Source: CAYJAZ01 sp964369185 (GTDB taxonomy: Bacteria > Desulfobacterota > Desulfovibrionia > Desulfovibrionales > Desulfovibrionaceae). From it: a stretch of 50,897 nucleotides of DNA. A model generated the notes under the pieces. That model was given only the letters and a program-made list of their open reading frames with translations. It was not told the DNA's origin and ran no database searches. The DNA lies in the NCBI GenBank assembly GCA_964369185.1, contig CAYJEN010000007.1, positions 1-50,897 of the forward strand, given 5' to 3'. A program made the position numbers and the translations under genes. Each line of letters opens with the position of its first letter. The first letter of the stretch is position 1. Of the stretch, positions 18,648-27,296 are shown one piece after another.

Positions 18648-18770
18648 TTATGCCCTCATATCTAATTTGAAATAAGGAGATAGAAAAGCATATCTTTTTA
18701 TTTTTGTCAAATTCAATTTTTTCACATAAAATAAATAATTTTATAATATGCTGATATTACATACTAATTA

Positions 18771-19451
18771 TTATAAAGTAAGAGCTTCTTCAATAGCATT
18801 TTTAGGGCAGGCGAGAATACAAGATCCACAATCATCGCAATGAGCAGGATTTACTGAATATGGTCTACCTTCATTAATTGCTTTAAAGGAACAGACTTTT
18901 TTACATATTCCGCACGAGATACATTTCTCAGTAATTCTAGGTCCGGCTGGGTTTGCCACTGCGCCACCAAAAGCAAATCTTGTACGTAGAACTTTATTTT
19001 CACGAGTTTTTTTACTGAAATCATAGTCAAAAATTTCACCCTTTGCACGATGAATAATAAAGTTGCCATTAGCCATAGCGGGGTACATATCAATATCACG
19101 AGAAGCAACTTCAAGATGTTTGTTTATAGTTGCTTTTTCTGTAATTTCTTCGGGACTTATATATCTCAATTCACCAATCAGACGAAAAGAGTATCCCGGT
19201 TCAAAATCCGGTATAGCACCAACTTCATCATGATTTAAAATTCTTCCTCCATAGTTGCCGCAAACTGTAACTTTAAGAGTTTCTTTAAGTTGACGTCCAT
19301 AAGGCTTATTGCCCATAGTGCGGAAATATATACCTTCTTCATCATAACCATTAAAGTGGGCAATACGTGAATGAACTTCATTATTATAGATAGTTGAAAA
19401 GGTAAGTACTCCAATTTTATCAGCATATGCGTATATTTCTGCTATAGTCAT
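18771..19451 (-). CDS. FMN-binding split-barrel/2x[4Fe-4S] ferredoxin fusion
   Basis: A 226-aa protein. Residues about 1-150 look like a pyridoxamine-5'-phosphate-oxidase-type flavin split barrel (GVLTFSTIYNNEVHSRIAHF, then GIYFRTMGNKPYGRQL). The C-terminal 60 residues carry two [4Fe-4S] motifs, CISCGICKKVC and CDDCGSCILAC. It is probably a small soluble flavo-iron-sulfur oxidoreductase that passes single electrons to a flavin; its substrate is unknown. The start is the ATG at 19451 because GGAGG lies five nt before it; an upstream in-frame ATG overlaps that ribosome site. Confidence 0.8.
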   Translation of the reverse strand: MTIAEIYAYADKIGVLTFSTIYNNEVHSRIAHFNGYDEEGIYFRTMGNKPYGRQLKETLKVTVCGNYGGRILNHDEVGAIPDFEPGYSFRLIGELRYISPEEITEKATINKHLEVASRDIDMYPAMANGNFIIHRAKGEIFDYDFSKKTRENKVLRTRFAFGGAVANPAGPRITEKCISCGICKKVCSFKAINEGRPYSVNPAHCDDCGSCILACPKNAIEEALTL

Positions 19452-19564
19452 AAGAACCTCCATAGGGTATAAATTACTTTTAATTTATGCAATAAAAAAT
19501 CATAAATCAAGTATTATAAAAATAAAATAAATCAAAATTAGTTCGATGTCAAACTATAAAAGGC

Positions 19565-19593
19565 TTGCAAGTAGTGAGCAGATGAATTAAGAT
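19565..19593 (+). promoter_or_regulatory. Candidate promoter for the ECF-type transporter genes
   Basis: TTGCAA (19565-19570), a 17-nt spacer and TAAGAT (19588-19593) lie about 33 nt before the ATG at 19627. No riboswitch-like structure was recognised in the short leader. Confidence 0.35.
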
Positions 19594-19626
19594 ACATTAT
19601 AAGAAAATAAAAATAGAGCAATATAA

Positions 19627-20343
19627 ATGATTTTTGAGATAAAAGATGGCGGATATTCGTATCCTTACAATAAGCAGGCTTTTGAGGGACTAAATTTTTC
19701 ACTTGAAGAGGGTGAGGTTCTTTGCATTTGTGGGGCAAACGGAAGCGGAAAATCTACACTTTTACAAGTGATGGCAGGTGTACTTGAACTTACAAGCGGC
19801 GAAATTATAAGCGAAAATTCACTTTTTGATATGTGTGCTCTATTATTTCAAGAGCCTGATATGCAACTTCTTGGTCAAAATGTTTGGGAAGAAATGCTTA
19901 TCACAATAGCAAATCCCAGTGATGAAGAGAAAGAAAAGGCCTTGAATTTATTGAAAGAGTTTGATTTAGATAAAAAAATGTCAGATTCTCAAGATTCTTT
20001 ATCTTTTGGTCAAAAAAGAAAGCTTTGTTTAGCAGCTTCTTTGATGCAGAATCCAAGGATACTTTTACTCGATGAACCAAGCTCTGCATTGGATTATCCG
20101 GCTTTGCTACAATTAAGAAAAATACTTTTAGACAATAAAAATAAAGAATTAGCTCAATGCATTGTAACGCATGATATTGAATTTTTCCTAGATATTGCTG
20201 ATAAAGTTTTGCTAATGTCTGAAGGAAAACAATTGTTCTTAGGAAGTATTGAAGAGGCACTTAACTATATAGAAAAAAACGATGATATTGGTGTAAGACT
20301 CCCGCAATATTGGAAATATCAACATAAAATTATGCCGTGGTAA
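19627..20343 (+). CDS. ABC ATPase of an ECF/Cbi-type transporter
   Basis: A 238-aa ATP-binding protein. Walker A is GANGSGKST at 36-44, the signature is LSFGQKRKL around 120, Walker B is ILLLDEPSSALD, and the switch His is in CIVTHDIEF. The sequence is closest in style to CbiO/EcfA energy-coupling subunits, because the next gene encodes a CbiQ/EcfT-like membrane protein. The imported substrate (cobalt, nickel, biotin or another vitamin) cannot be deduced, because no CbiM, CbiN, BioY or other S component is adjacent. Confidence 0.82.
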   Translation: MIFEIKDGGYSYPYNKQAFEGLNFSLEEGEVLCICGANGSGKSTLLQVMAGVLELTSGEIISENSLFDMCALLFQEPDMQLLGQNVWEEMLITIANPSDEEKEKALNLLKEFDLDKKMSDSQDSLSFGQKRKLCLAASLMQNPRILLLDEPSSALDYPALLQLRKILLDNKNKELAQCIVTHDIEFFLDIADKVLLMSEGKQLFLGSIEEALNYIEKNDDIGVRLPQYWKYQHKIMPW

Positions 20344-20348
20344 GATGT

Positions 20349-21095
20349 ATGAATCCTGATTTTCAAATCCCTCAAGAGGAAGATGCACGCATAATTCTAT
20401 TTTCATTTTTACTAACAGCTTATTTTGCAATATCTTTTTCAACATCGTATCTTCTTTTGTTTACAGTAATTTTTTTGTGCTATTACTTTTTCAAAACAAG
20501 GGAAAAAAAGTTATCAACTAAGCCGATATACTATCTTTTTGTATTTTGTACCTTATGGTTTTTTGCTATATTTTTTGTGAAATCAATTACTTGGGAAAAT
20601 GGATTTTCTTTAGTTTTTGAAGAAGGTAACCTATTGTTTTCATTTGCTTACGTAGCGAGAATGTTTCTGCTTGGTCTGCTAGGAATCAGCACTTTTATAA
20701 GCGCAAGTGCTAAAGAATATGCGCAAGCTCTTGTATGGTTTTTCTCGTTTATATCGAAAAAAAATGCATGGAAAGTTGGATTGATAACCTTACTTGTGCT
20801 AAAATCGTTCGGAGATATTCTCAAACTTGCACAGAGTTTTAAAAAAAGTGTTATGTATCAGTTAAGAAATGAGAGAAAAATATCTAAAAAAATAAAGATT
20901 TATCTTCTTGGATTGTTGCGAATTCTTAACAAAAGAAACTACACACTTAGCATAGCACTTTTTTCACGAGGTTTGAACACAGAAAAAAGCTTTAAAAAAG
21001 TTTGGAAACCAATTATTTCAAAGGATAATTTGAAAAAATATTATTATTTTATCTTGTTGAACTTATTTGCTTTTTCAATTGTTTGGCTCAACTGA
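20349..21095 (+). CDS. EcfT/CbiQ-like transmembrane component
   Basis: A 248-aa protein with about five hydrophobic stretches (LLTAYFAISFSTSYLLLFTVIF, YYLFVFCTLWFFAIFFV, YVARMFLLGLLGISTFISAS, and a C-terminal YYYFILLNLFAFSIVW). A charged cytoplasmic region lies between them, with the ALFSRGL motif typical of the EcfT coupling helix (A-R-G). It pairs with the ATPase just upstream. The frame is open from a GTG at 20337 that overlaps the ATPase gene; the ATG at 20349 is preferred, though neither has a strong ribosome site. Confidence 0.75.
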   Translation: MNPDFQIPQEEDARIILFSFLLTAYFAISFSTSYLLLFTVIFLCYYFFKTREKKLSTKPIYYLFVFCTLWFFAIFFVKSITWENGFSLVFEEGNLLFSFAYVARMFLLGLLGISTFISASAKEYAQALVWFFSFISKKNAWKVGLITLLVLKSFGDILKLAQSFKKSVMYQLRNERKISKKIKIYLLGLLRILNKRNYTLSIALFSRGLNTEKSFKKVWKPIISKDNLKKYYYFILLNLFAFSIVWLN

Positions 21096-21135
21096 AAAAT
21101 GATGAATTAATTTAAAAAGATTAATTACCAAAAGT

Positions 21136-21159
21136 TTGACTTGAAAAAAATTTTATAAT
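21136..21159 (+). promoter_or_regulatory. Candidate promoter for the pyrH operon
   Basis: A consensus TATAAT (21154-21159) lies 54 nt before the pyrH ATG. The nearest -35-like hexamer, TTGACT (21136-21141), is only 12 nt away, so a different -35, or TGTATA at 21159 with a 17-nt spacer, may be used. Confidence 0.35.
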
Positions 21160-21212
21160 GTATATACTTGATTGCGATAGATATAAACTTTTCTCCTTAA
21201 AAAGGAAAAAAT

Positions 21213-21926
21213 ATGACAAAATTAAAATACCCTCGCGTACTTTTAAAACTTAGTGGTGAAGCCTTAGCCGGTGATAAAGGCTTTGGCGTAGACCCTGAAA
21301 TCGTGAGCAAAATTTGCTCCGAAATAGCACAAGTTCACGCAGAAGGCGCACAACTTGCTCTTGTAATCGGCGGTGGTAACATCTTCCGTGGTCTTTCTAG
21401 TTCTGCAAAAGGAATGGATAGATCAAATGCCGATTATATGGGAATGCTTGCTACAATTATGAATGCTCTTGCAGTTCAAGATGCCCTTGAAAAAATGAAT
21501 GTGCCAACACGCGTGCTTTCAGCAATTGCAGCTATGGAAGTTTCTGAACCTTACATCAGAAGAAGAGCTATTCGCCACATGGAAAAAGGGCGTGTAGTAA
21601 TTTGTGCTGCCGGTACAGGAAATCCTTATTTCACTACAGATACAGCAGCAGCCTTGCGTGGCGTTGAACTAAATTGTTCAATCATCATTAAAGCTACAAA
21701 GGTAGATGGACTTTACGATAAAGATCCTATGAAATTTACCGATGCAGTTAAATTTGATAACATAACTTACCAAGAAACCCTATCAAGACAACTAAAAGTT
21801 ATGGATTCAACAGCTCTTACATTGGCAGAAGAAAATAATATGCCAATCGTAGTGTGCTCAATGCTTGGCGGCGCAATTAAACGTGTGCTAACTGGTGAAA
21901 AAGAAGGCTCACTCGTAAGCCACTAA
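21213..21926 (+). CDS. pyrH: UMP kinase
   Basis: A 237-aa hexameric amino-acid-kinase-fold enzyme that phosphorylates UMP to UDP. It shows RVLLKLSGEALAG at the N-terminus, the glycine loop VIGGGNIFRG, RRAIRHMEKGRVVICAAGTGNP, and TTDTAAALRGVE. It is first in the conserved run pyrH-frr-uppS-cdsA-dxr-rseP, found in this order in many proteobacteria. AAAGG lies about 6 nt before the ATG. Confidence 0.97.
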   Translation: MTKLKYPRVLLKLSGEALAGDKGFGVDPEIVSKICSEIAQVHAEGAQLALVIGGGNIFRGLSSSAKGMDRSNADYMGMLATIMNALAVQDALEKMNVPTRVLSAIAAMEVSEPYIRRRAIRHMEKGRVVICAAGTGNPYFTTDTAAALRGVELNCSIIIKATKVDGLYDKDPMKFTDAVKFDNITYQETLSRQLKVMDSTALTLAEENNMPIVVCSMLGGAIKRVLTGEKEGSLVSH

Positions 21927-21954
21927 AAACAAGAAAAAAATAATCGGAGAATAT

Positions 21955-22515
21955 ATGAGCAAAGACGAAATTATGTTTGATGCTGAAGAGCGTATGGAAA
22001 AAGCTCTCGTAGCACTTGAAAGAGATTTTACAAAATTACGTACAGGTCGTGCTTCAACAACCTTAGTTGATGATATAAAAGTTGATTACTACGGAACACC
22101 TACACCAATTAAAGGTGTGGCTTCTGTTTCTATTCCTGATAGCAGAACTATTGCAATTCAACCTTGGGATAAAGGCTCTTTTGCATTAATCGAAAAAGCT
22201 ATTCAGAAGTCAGATCTTGGTCTGAATCCAATGAATGATGGTAAAATTATTCGTATCGTAATTCCTGCTTTGACAGAAGATCGTCGTAAAGAACTATCAA
22301 AACTAGCTAAAAAATATTCTGAAGATTCAAAAGTAGCAATTCGTAACATCAGAAGAGATGTAAATGATGCTATGAAAAAACTTGAAAAAGATAAGCTAAT
22401 TACTGAAGATGAATCTAAAAAAGCTTTAGAAGAAGTTCAAAAAATGACTGATAAATTCGTTGCAAAAAGCGATGAAAAATATCAAGTAAAAGAAAAAGAA
22501 ATTATGGATATCTAG
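21955..22515 (+). CDS. frr: Ribosome recycling factor
   Basis: A 186-aa factor that, with EF-G, splits post-termination ribosomes. It has the family pattern MEKALVALERDFTKLRTGRAS, ASVSIPDSRTIAIQPWDK and IPALTEDRRKELSKLAKKYSE. The length is typical. CGGAG lies just upstream of the ATG. Its stop codon overlaps the GTG start of uppS. Confidence 0.97.
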   Translation: MSKDEIMFDAEERMEKALVALERDFTKLRTGRASTTLVDDIKVDYYGTPTPIKGVASVSIPDSRTIAIQPWDKGSFALIEKAIQKSDLGLNPMNDGKIIRIVIPALTEDRRKELSKLAKKYSEDSKVAIRNIRRDVNDAMKKLEKDKLITEDESKKALEEVQKMTDKFVAKSDEKYQVKEKEIMDI

Positions 22516-23225
22516 TGGCAATTCAACATATTGCTATAATAATGGATGGCAACGGACGCTGGGCTAAACAAAAAGGTTTAGCTCGTAGCGAAGGGCACAA
22601 AGAAGGTGCTAAGGCTGTAAGGAAAATTCTAACTAGAGCTAGAGAGCTTAATGTTGAATATCTAACACTATATGCACTTTCACGTGAAAATTTGGAACGT
22701 CCTTATGAGGAATTGACTCAGCTTTTTTCATTGCTTGTCAAGTTCATTTCTGAAGAAGTTCCAACACTAATTGAAAAAGATATTCGCTTGCACTGTATTG
22801 GCGATATCAAATCTCTTCCGTTTGCATCCCAAAAAGCTTTAGAATACGCTATGCATAAAACAAAAGGGTGCAAGGCAATGAATCTTTGCCTTGCACTTGC
22901 ATATTCTGCCCGTGAAGAAATAGCGCGTGCAGTTATGAGAATTGCTGAAAAAGAGAATTTGAATAGCCTCACTTCAATTGATTTGGCTAATAAAATTTCC
23001 CTAAACTTAGATGCACCATCCTTTCCTGAACCAGATTTGATTATCAGAACCGGTGGTGATACAAGGCTCAGTAATTTTTTACTTTTTCAAGCGGCGTATA
23101 GTGAACTATATTTTACTCCTCTTTACTTTCCTGACTTTGATGAGGCAGAATTAGAAAAGGCAATTGATAATTTCTATTCTCGAAAACGAAGATTTGGAAA
23201 GACAGACGAGCAACTATCCCAATAG
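22515..23225 (+). CDS. uppS: Isoprenyl (undecaprenyl) diphosphate synthase
   Basis: A 236-aa cis-prenyltransferase that makes the C55 lipid carrier for cell wall and LPS. It opens with IAIIMDGNGRWAKQKGL, which holds the catalytic Asp and diphosphate-binding residues, and carries LTLYALSRENLERP and the late DLIIRTGGDTRLSNFLLFQAAYSEL. The start is GTG, overlapping the last base of the frr stop, which fits translational coupling. The C-terminus ends RKRRFGKTDEQ, as expected. Confidence 0.96.
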   Translation: MAIQHIAIIMDGNGRWAKQKGLARSEGHKEGAKAVRKILTRARELNVEYLTLYALSRENLERPYEELTQLFSLLVKFISEEVPTLIEKDIRLHCIGDIKSLPFASQKALEYAMHKTKGCKAMNLCLALAYSAREEIARAVMRIAEKENLNSLTSIDLANKISLNLDAPSFPEPDLIIRTGGDTRLSNFLLFQAAYSELYFTPLYFPDFDEAELEKAIDNFYSRKRRFGKTDEQLSQ

Positions 23226-23244
23226 AATTTTATAAGTAGGTGTC

Positions 23245-24039
23245 ATGAAAGAATTTTATAAACGTGTGATAACAGCTGTCGTCCTTCTTTCTATTCTGAT
23301 TTATGCTTGGTTGACAGGTGGAATTTTTCTTGACCTTTGCTTTATTCTTATGGCTGTAATAGGCTCTTGGGAATTTTATAGAATGTTTTTTGGCAAAAGA
23401 AGAAGAAAGCTTCTTTATTTTGGTATGTTTCTTCCCGTTTTATTTATGGGACTTACATTATTTACCGAGATAGATGATTTTCTTGCACTTTCCTTAGTTG
23501 GTATTCTTATTGCAATAGTTACACTTTTCCGCTGGCCGGAAGATGATAAAAAAGCTTTAAGAGAAGCGGTAATTCTTACATCAGGAGTTATTTATCTACC
23601 AGTGATAATTCTACTTTTTGATAGATTATCGCCACATGGAATTCTTTATGCATTTTTGTTGCCGGCAGTAAATGATACTTTTGCATACATTACAGGTTTA
23701 TCAATCGGAAAAAATAAAGTTTGGGTTGCAGTTAGCCCGAAGAAAAGTAGGGAAGGCTGCCTTGGTGGCTTAGTAGCATCTGTGATATTTAGCGTGTATT
23801 ATTGCGGGCTTTACTCTGATGCTCATTGGCTTTACTTTGTTTTTATGGGGGCAACTCTTTCTGTTGTTGCTCAACTTGGTGATTTTTTTGAATCAGCTCT
23901 TAAACGTTCTGCTGATATCAAAGATAGTTCAAGTATTTTACCGGGGCACGGCGGTGTTTTGGATAGATTAGACAGTATTTTGTTTGTTGTGCCTATTTTG
24001 TTGATATTATTTACTCTTTTTCCTCAAATTAAGTTCTAA
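23245..24039 (+). CDS. cdsA: Phosphatidate cytidylyltransferase
   Basis: A 264-aa membrane enzyme that makes CDP-diacylglycerol from phosphatidate and CTP. Several hydrophobic segments run through the protein. The C-terminal signature is present: LGDFFESALKRSADIKDSSSILPGHGGVLDRLDS. FAYITGLSIGKNK with SPKKSREGCLGG is the preceding catalytic block. It lies 19 nt after uppS and 3 nt before dxr. Confidence 0.95.
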   Translation: MKEFYKRVITAVVLLSILIYAWLTGGIFLDLCFILMAVIGSWEFYRMFFGKRRRKLLYFGMFLPVLFMGLTLFTEIDDFLALSLVGILIAIVTLFRWPEDDKKALREAVILTSGVIYLPVIILLFDRLSPHGILYAFLLPAVNDTFAYITGLSIGKNKVWVAVSPKKSREGCLGGLVASVIFSVYYCGLYSDAHWLYFVFMGATLSVVAQLGDFFESALKRSADIKDSSSILPGHGGVLDRLDSILFVVPILLILFTLFPQIKF

Positions 24040-24042
24040 TTT

Positions 24043-25263
24043 ATGCAATATATAACAAGCTTACCAAATTTAGATTATTGTAATCAGTTTCCGAGAAAAC
24101 TTTCTATTTGTGGCTCTACAGGTTCGATAGGTGAGAGCACTCTTAAAATTGTATCTCAATATCCTGAATTATTTGAAGTGATTGCGCTTGGAGCTGGTAA
24201 AAATATTTCTCTACTTGCAAAGCAGGCGTTAGCTTTTCGTCCAAAATATCTTGTCGTGCAGCTAGAGGAAAATATTAATGACCTTAAAAATTTGTTATCA
24301 ACAGATAAAAGTTATTCTCCGGAAATATTTCATGGTCAAGAAGGGTATGAAATAATTGCAAGTCTTGATGAAGTTGATACTTTTATTTCTGCACAAGTTG
24401 GAGCAGCAGGACTTAGATCAACATTTTCAGCAGCTAAATCTGGTAAAGTAATTTGTCTTGCAAACAAGGAAAGTCTTGTACTTGCTGGAGATTTACTTCG
24501 TGAAGAATGTAAAAAAACAAATGCGTCAATACTACCGATTGATTCTGAACATCATGCTTTATTCCAATGCTTACATGGGCACAATCCAAAAGATGTAAGA
24601 AAACTTGTGTTGACTGCTTCCGGCGGAGCTTTACGAGATAAAAGCTTTGAATTTCTTTCAAATGCGAAAGCTTCTGATGCGTTAAAACATCCTAATTGGT
24701 CGATGGGTGCAAAAATTACTATAGATTCAGCAACATTAATGAATAAAGGTTTAGAAGTTATTGAGGCTTGCCATTTGTATGGAGTGGACTTATCTATAAT
24801 AGATGTAGTGGTGCATCCACAAAGTATTATCCATTCACTTGTAGAGTATGAAGATTATTCATTTATTGCTCAACTCTCAACACCGGATATGCGCTTGCCG
24901 ATAGCTCATTGCTTAGCATATCCACAAATGCTTACAGGTGAAAAATGCGAACTACCAACTCTTTCACTGGCGGAGCTTGGAAAGTTGACATTTAAAGAGG
25001 TTAATACTAAACATTTTCCATGTTTAGATTTAGCAAAAAAAGCATTTTTTGAAAAAAAATGTGTTGCTTTAAATGCTGTAAATGAGGTTTTAGTTGAAGC
25101 ATTTCTAAAAGATCGCATTACCTTTATGAATATACCTCAACTTATTGAAGTTGTATTAGAAAAATCAGAAAAAGATCCTCTTACGTTAGAAGGTATTCTT
25201 GCTGCAGATACGCAGTTTAGACTTCAAGCTTACGAGGAAATAAATAAAATTGAAGTGAGATAA
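24043..25263 (+). CDS. dxr: 1-deoxy-D-xylulose 5-phosphate reductoisomerase
   Basis: A 406-aa enzyme for the committed step of the MEP isoprenoid pathway, feeding the product used by uppS two genes upstream. The NADPH loop GSTGSIGEST lies near residue 22-31. ANKESLVLAG, PIDSEHHALFQCL, TASGGALRD and HPNWSMGAKITIDSATLMNKGLE supply the metal and substrate residues, and VHPQSIIHSLVEYED follows. About 17 extra N-terminal residues precede the usual start. The family C-terminal helix region is complete. Confidence 0.96.
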   Translation: MQYITSLPNLDYCNQFPRKLSICGSTGSIGESTLKIVSQYPELFEVIALGAGKNISLLAKQALAFRPKYLVVQLEENINDLKNLLSTDKSYSPEIFHGQEGYEIIASLDEVDTFISAQVGAAGLRSTFSAAKSGKVICLANKESLVLAGDLLREECKKTNASILPIDSEHHALFQCLHGHNPKDVRKLVLTASGGALRDKSFEFLSNAKASDALKHPNWSMGAKITIDSATLMNKGLEVIEACHLYGVDLSIIDVVVHPQSIIHSLVEYEDYSFIAQLSTPDMRLPIAHCLAYPQMLTGEKCELPTLSLAELGKLTFKEVNTKHFPCLDLAKKAFFEKKCVALNAVNEVLVEAFLKDRITFMNIPQLIEVVLEKSEKDPLTLEGILAADTQFRLQAYEEINKIEVR

Positions 25264-25268
25264 AATAT

Positions 25269-26354
25269 ATGGAATCAATCCTTTCATTTTCATGGCAAGC
25301 TATAGCTGTTGTTCTAGTTCTTGGAATACTTATATTTATTCATGAACTTGGGCATTTTTTGGCGGCACGTCATTATAAAATTGGTGTAATAACATTTTCT
25401 TTAGGATTTGGTCCTAAGATATTAAAATATAAAAAAGATAGAACAACTTACTGTATTTCTCTTGTTCCACTTGGTGGATATGTTTCCATGGTGGGCGAAT
25501 ATTCAGATGAAGTTGAAGAGTTAGGATTTACAGAAGAAGATGCTATTAATAATCGTCCTCCTTTTCAACGATTGGTTGTAGCGGCAGCAGGGCCACTAGC
25601 TAACTTGTTGCTAGCTTTTGTTATTTATTGGGGGATAGCTTTTAATGTTGGCTCATCAATTGCCCTTCCTGTAATTGGTGAAGTTGTTGCTGAAAGTGCT
25701 GCGGCAGAAGCAAAACTTGAAAAAGGCGATAGAATTTTACGTATCGCAAACTTCACTGTAGAAGAATGGGAAGATATTCCTGGCTCTCTTGATAAAACAC
25801 AAGGTGCAGAAGTAGAAGTTGAATATCTTCGCGGTGATAATATAGAAACTGTTCTTATTACACCAAGAGAAAGTGTACGTACAAATATTTTTGGCGAAGA
25901 AGAAAAAGCATACTTGCTCGGAGTTAGGGCTTCCGGCGAAGTAAAGCATGTACCACTTGGATTTGCAGATTCTTTTGTTGAAGGATATAAACAGGCTGTT
26001 TTTACAATTGATACCACAATTCAAGGCCTTGTAAAGCTTGTAACCGGTTCTGTTTCTGCGGATAATGTTGGTGGTCCAATCATGATTGCTCAAGTAGTAG
26101 GCGCACAAGCGAGCGTTGGCTTGCTACCTTTACTTATGCTTACTGCGCTTATCAGTGTGAACTTGGGCTTGCTCAATTTACTTCCAATTCCTGTTTTAGA
26201 TGGCGGAACTATTGTGTTTTCTGTGATTGAAATGGTAATTCGTCGTCCTATTAGTGTTGCAATACAAGAAAAACTTATGCAGGCAGGCGGCGTTCTACTG
26301 CTTTCATTAATGGTTTTCGCAACCTTCAATGATGTAATGAGATTCTTTAGATAA
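25269..26354 (+). CDS. rseP: Site-2 intramembrane zinc protease RseP
   Basis: A 361-aa inner membrane metalloprotease that performs regulated intramembrane cleavage of anti-sigma factors. The zinc motif H25-E-L-G-H29 lies in the first membrane segment, and the second active-site motif LDGG lies near residue 315 (IPVLDGGTIVF). One PDZ domain is visible at about 125-200 (PVIGEVVAESAAAEAKLEKGD), as in the shorter RseP forms. It is 5 nt after dxr. No rseA or rpoE is in the window. Confidence 0.95.
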   Translation: MESILSFSWQAIAVVLVLGILIFIHELGHFLAARHYKIGVITFSLGFGPKILKYKKDRTTYCISLVPLGGYVSMVGEYSDEVEELGFTEEDAINNRPPFQRLVVAAAGPLANLLLAFVIYWGIAFNVGSSIALPVIGEVVAESAAAEAKLEKGDRILRIANFTVEEWEDIPGSLDKTQGAEVEVEYLRGDNIETVLITPRESVRTNIFGEEEKAYLLGVRASGEVKHVPLGFADSFVEGYKQAVFTIDTTIQGLVKLVTGSVSADNVGGPIMIAQVVGAQASVGLLPLLMLTALISVNLGLLNLLPIPVLDGGTIVFSVIEMVIRRPISVAIQEKLMQAGGVLLLSLMVFATFNDVMRFFR

Positions 26355-26365
26355 GTGAGAAATAT

Positions 26366-26803
26366 ATGAGTTTAGCCGATAATAGAAAAGCAAGACAATT
26401 ATATGAATTTATAGACTTTTATGAGGCAGGTCTTGTTCTTACAGGGCCTGAGGTGAAATCAATCCGTAATGGAAAAGTTTCATTTGTTGATTCTTACGTG
26501 GACTTTAAAGACGAAGAGGCTTTGCTTGTGGGCTTGAATATAGCTGTATATGAGCAAGGCACATCAGTCAAGCAAGATCCAACACGCACAAGAAAACTGC
26601 TTTTACACAAGCAGGAAATACGTCAATTATGTGCTAAAGTAGAACAAAAAGGATTGACAGTGATACCTGTAAAGATCTACCTTAAGCGCGGAAAAATAAA
26701 GATGGAAATTGCTCTATCTCGCGGTAAACATCTCTATGACAGACGAAACGAGCTCAAGCAAAGAGCAGAAAATCGTGATATGCAAAGGGAGCTTGTCCGC
26801 TAA
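26366..26803 (+). CDS. smpB: tmRNA-binding protein SmpB
   Basis: A 145-aa partner of tmRNA in rescue of stalled ribosomes. It shows the start SLADNRKARQLYEF, then EAGLVLTGPEVKSIRNGKVSF, QDPTRTRKLLLHKQEI, LKRGKIKMEIALSRGKHLYDRR, and the basic C-terminal tail. Its stop overlaps the ATG of the next gene by one base. The tmRNA gene is not in this window. Confidence 0.96.
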   Translation: MSLADNRKARQLYEFIDFYEAGLVLTGPEVKSIRNGKVSFVDSYVDFKDEEALLVGLNIAVYEQGTSVKQDPTRTRKLLLHKQEIRQLCAKVEQKGLTVIPVKIYLKRGKIKMEIALSRGKHLYDRRNELKQRAENRDMQRELVR

Positions 26804-27294
26804 TGGCAAGTTTTGAAAAAAAACGATTCAAATACTTCAAAAGAAGACCTGCCTCCGAGCCAATTTCATTTACTAGATATCTTGAAAAAGTCTTGGAATC
26901 AAAAGGAAATTCGGAACTTAGACAAAAGCTCTTTCACCTTTATGACCATTGGGATATGGTTATGGGAGAAGAGCTTTGTACTTTGGCACTGCCTATAGGG
27001 CATAGAGATAAAAATCTTCTCATTGCAGCTGAAGACAACCTTGCTCTCAATGAATTAACATACTTAGGCGATGAAATCCTAGAAAGAGTGCACGCCTTCT
27101 TAGATGAAGAAGCATTTGAAAAAATAGAACTTCATCTCTTACAGAGTAAACGACCACTCAATACACCATTTGAAATTTATTCAGCACCACAGAATGTAGA
27201 GCTTATTCGTCCGGAAAATCTAGGCAGACTAAGCTTGCCCGAAGGAAAAGTTCGAGACGCTTATTTGCACTATTTATCACTTTTTAAGGAATAA
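26803..27294 (+). CDS. DUF721 (DciA-like) protein
   Basis: A 163-aa protein. Residues about 25-110 match the DUF721 pattern: a helical region, the central LYDHWDMVMGEELCTLALPIG where relatives have W..VVG..L, and then DKNLLIAAEDNLALNELTYL. DciA proteins of this family load the replicative DnaB helicase in many bacteria that lack DnaC. That role here is inference, and about 50 C-terminal residues are extra. Its start overlaps the smpB stop (TAATG), and it lies 2 nt before the NlpC/P60 gene. Confidence 0.7.
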   Translation: MASFEKKRFKYFKRRPASEPISFTRYLEKVLESKGNSELRQKLFHLYDHWDMVMGEELCTLALPIGHRDKNLLIAAEDNLALNELTYLGDEILERVHAFLDEEAFEKIELHLLQSKRPLNTPFEIYSAPQNVELIRPENLGRLSLPEGKVRDAYLHYLSLFKE

Positions 27295-27296
27295 TT

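Noticed and set aside
25625..26108. Two 120-130-aa antisense frames in rseP
   Set aside because: Both are opposite conserved RseP coding sequence; their Ser/Cys-rich or low-complexity composition is what chance frames give here.
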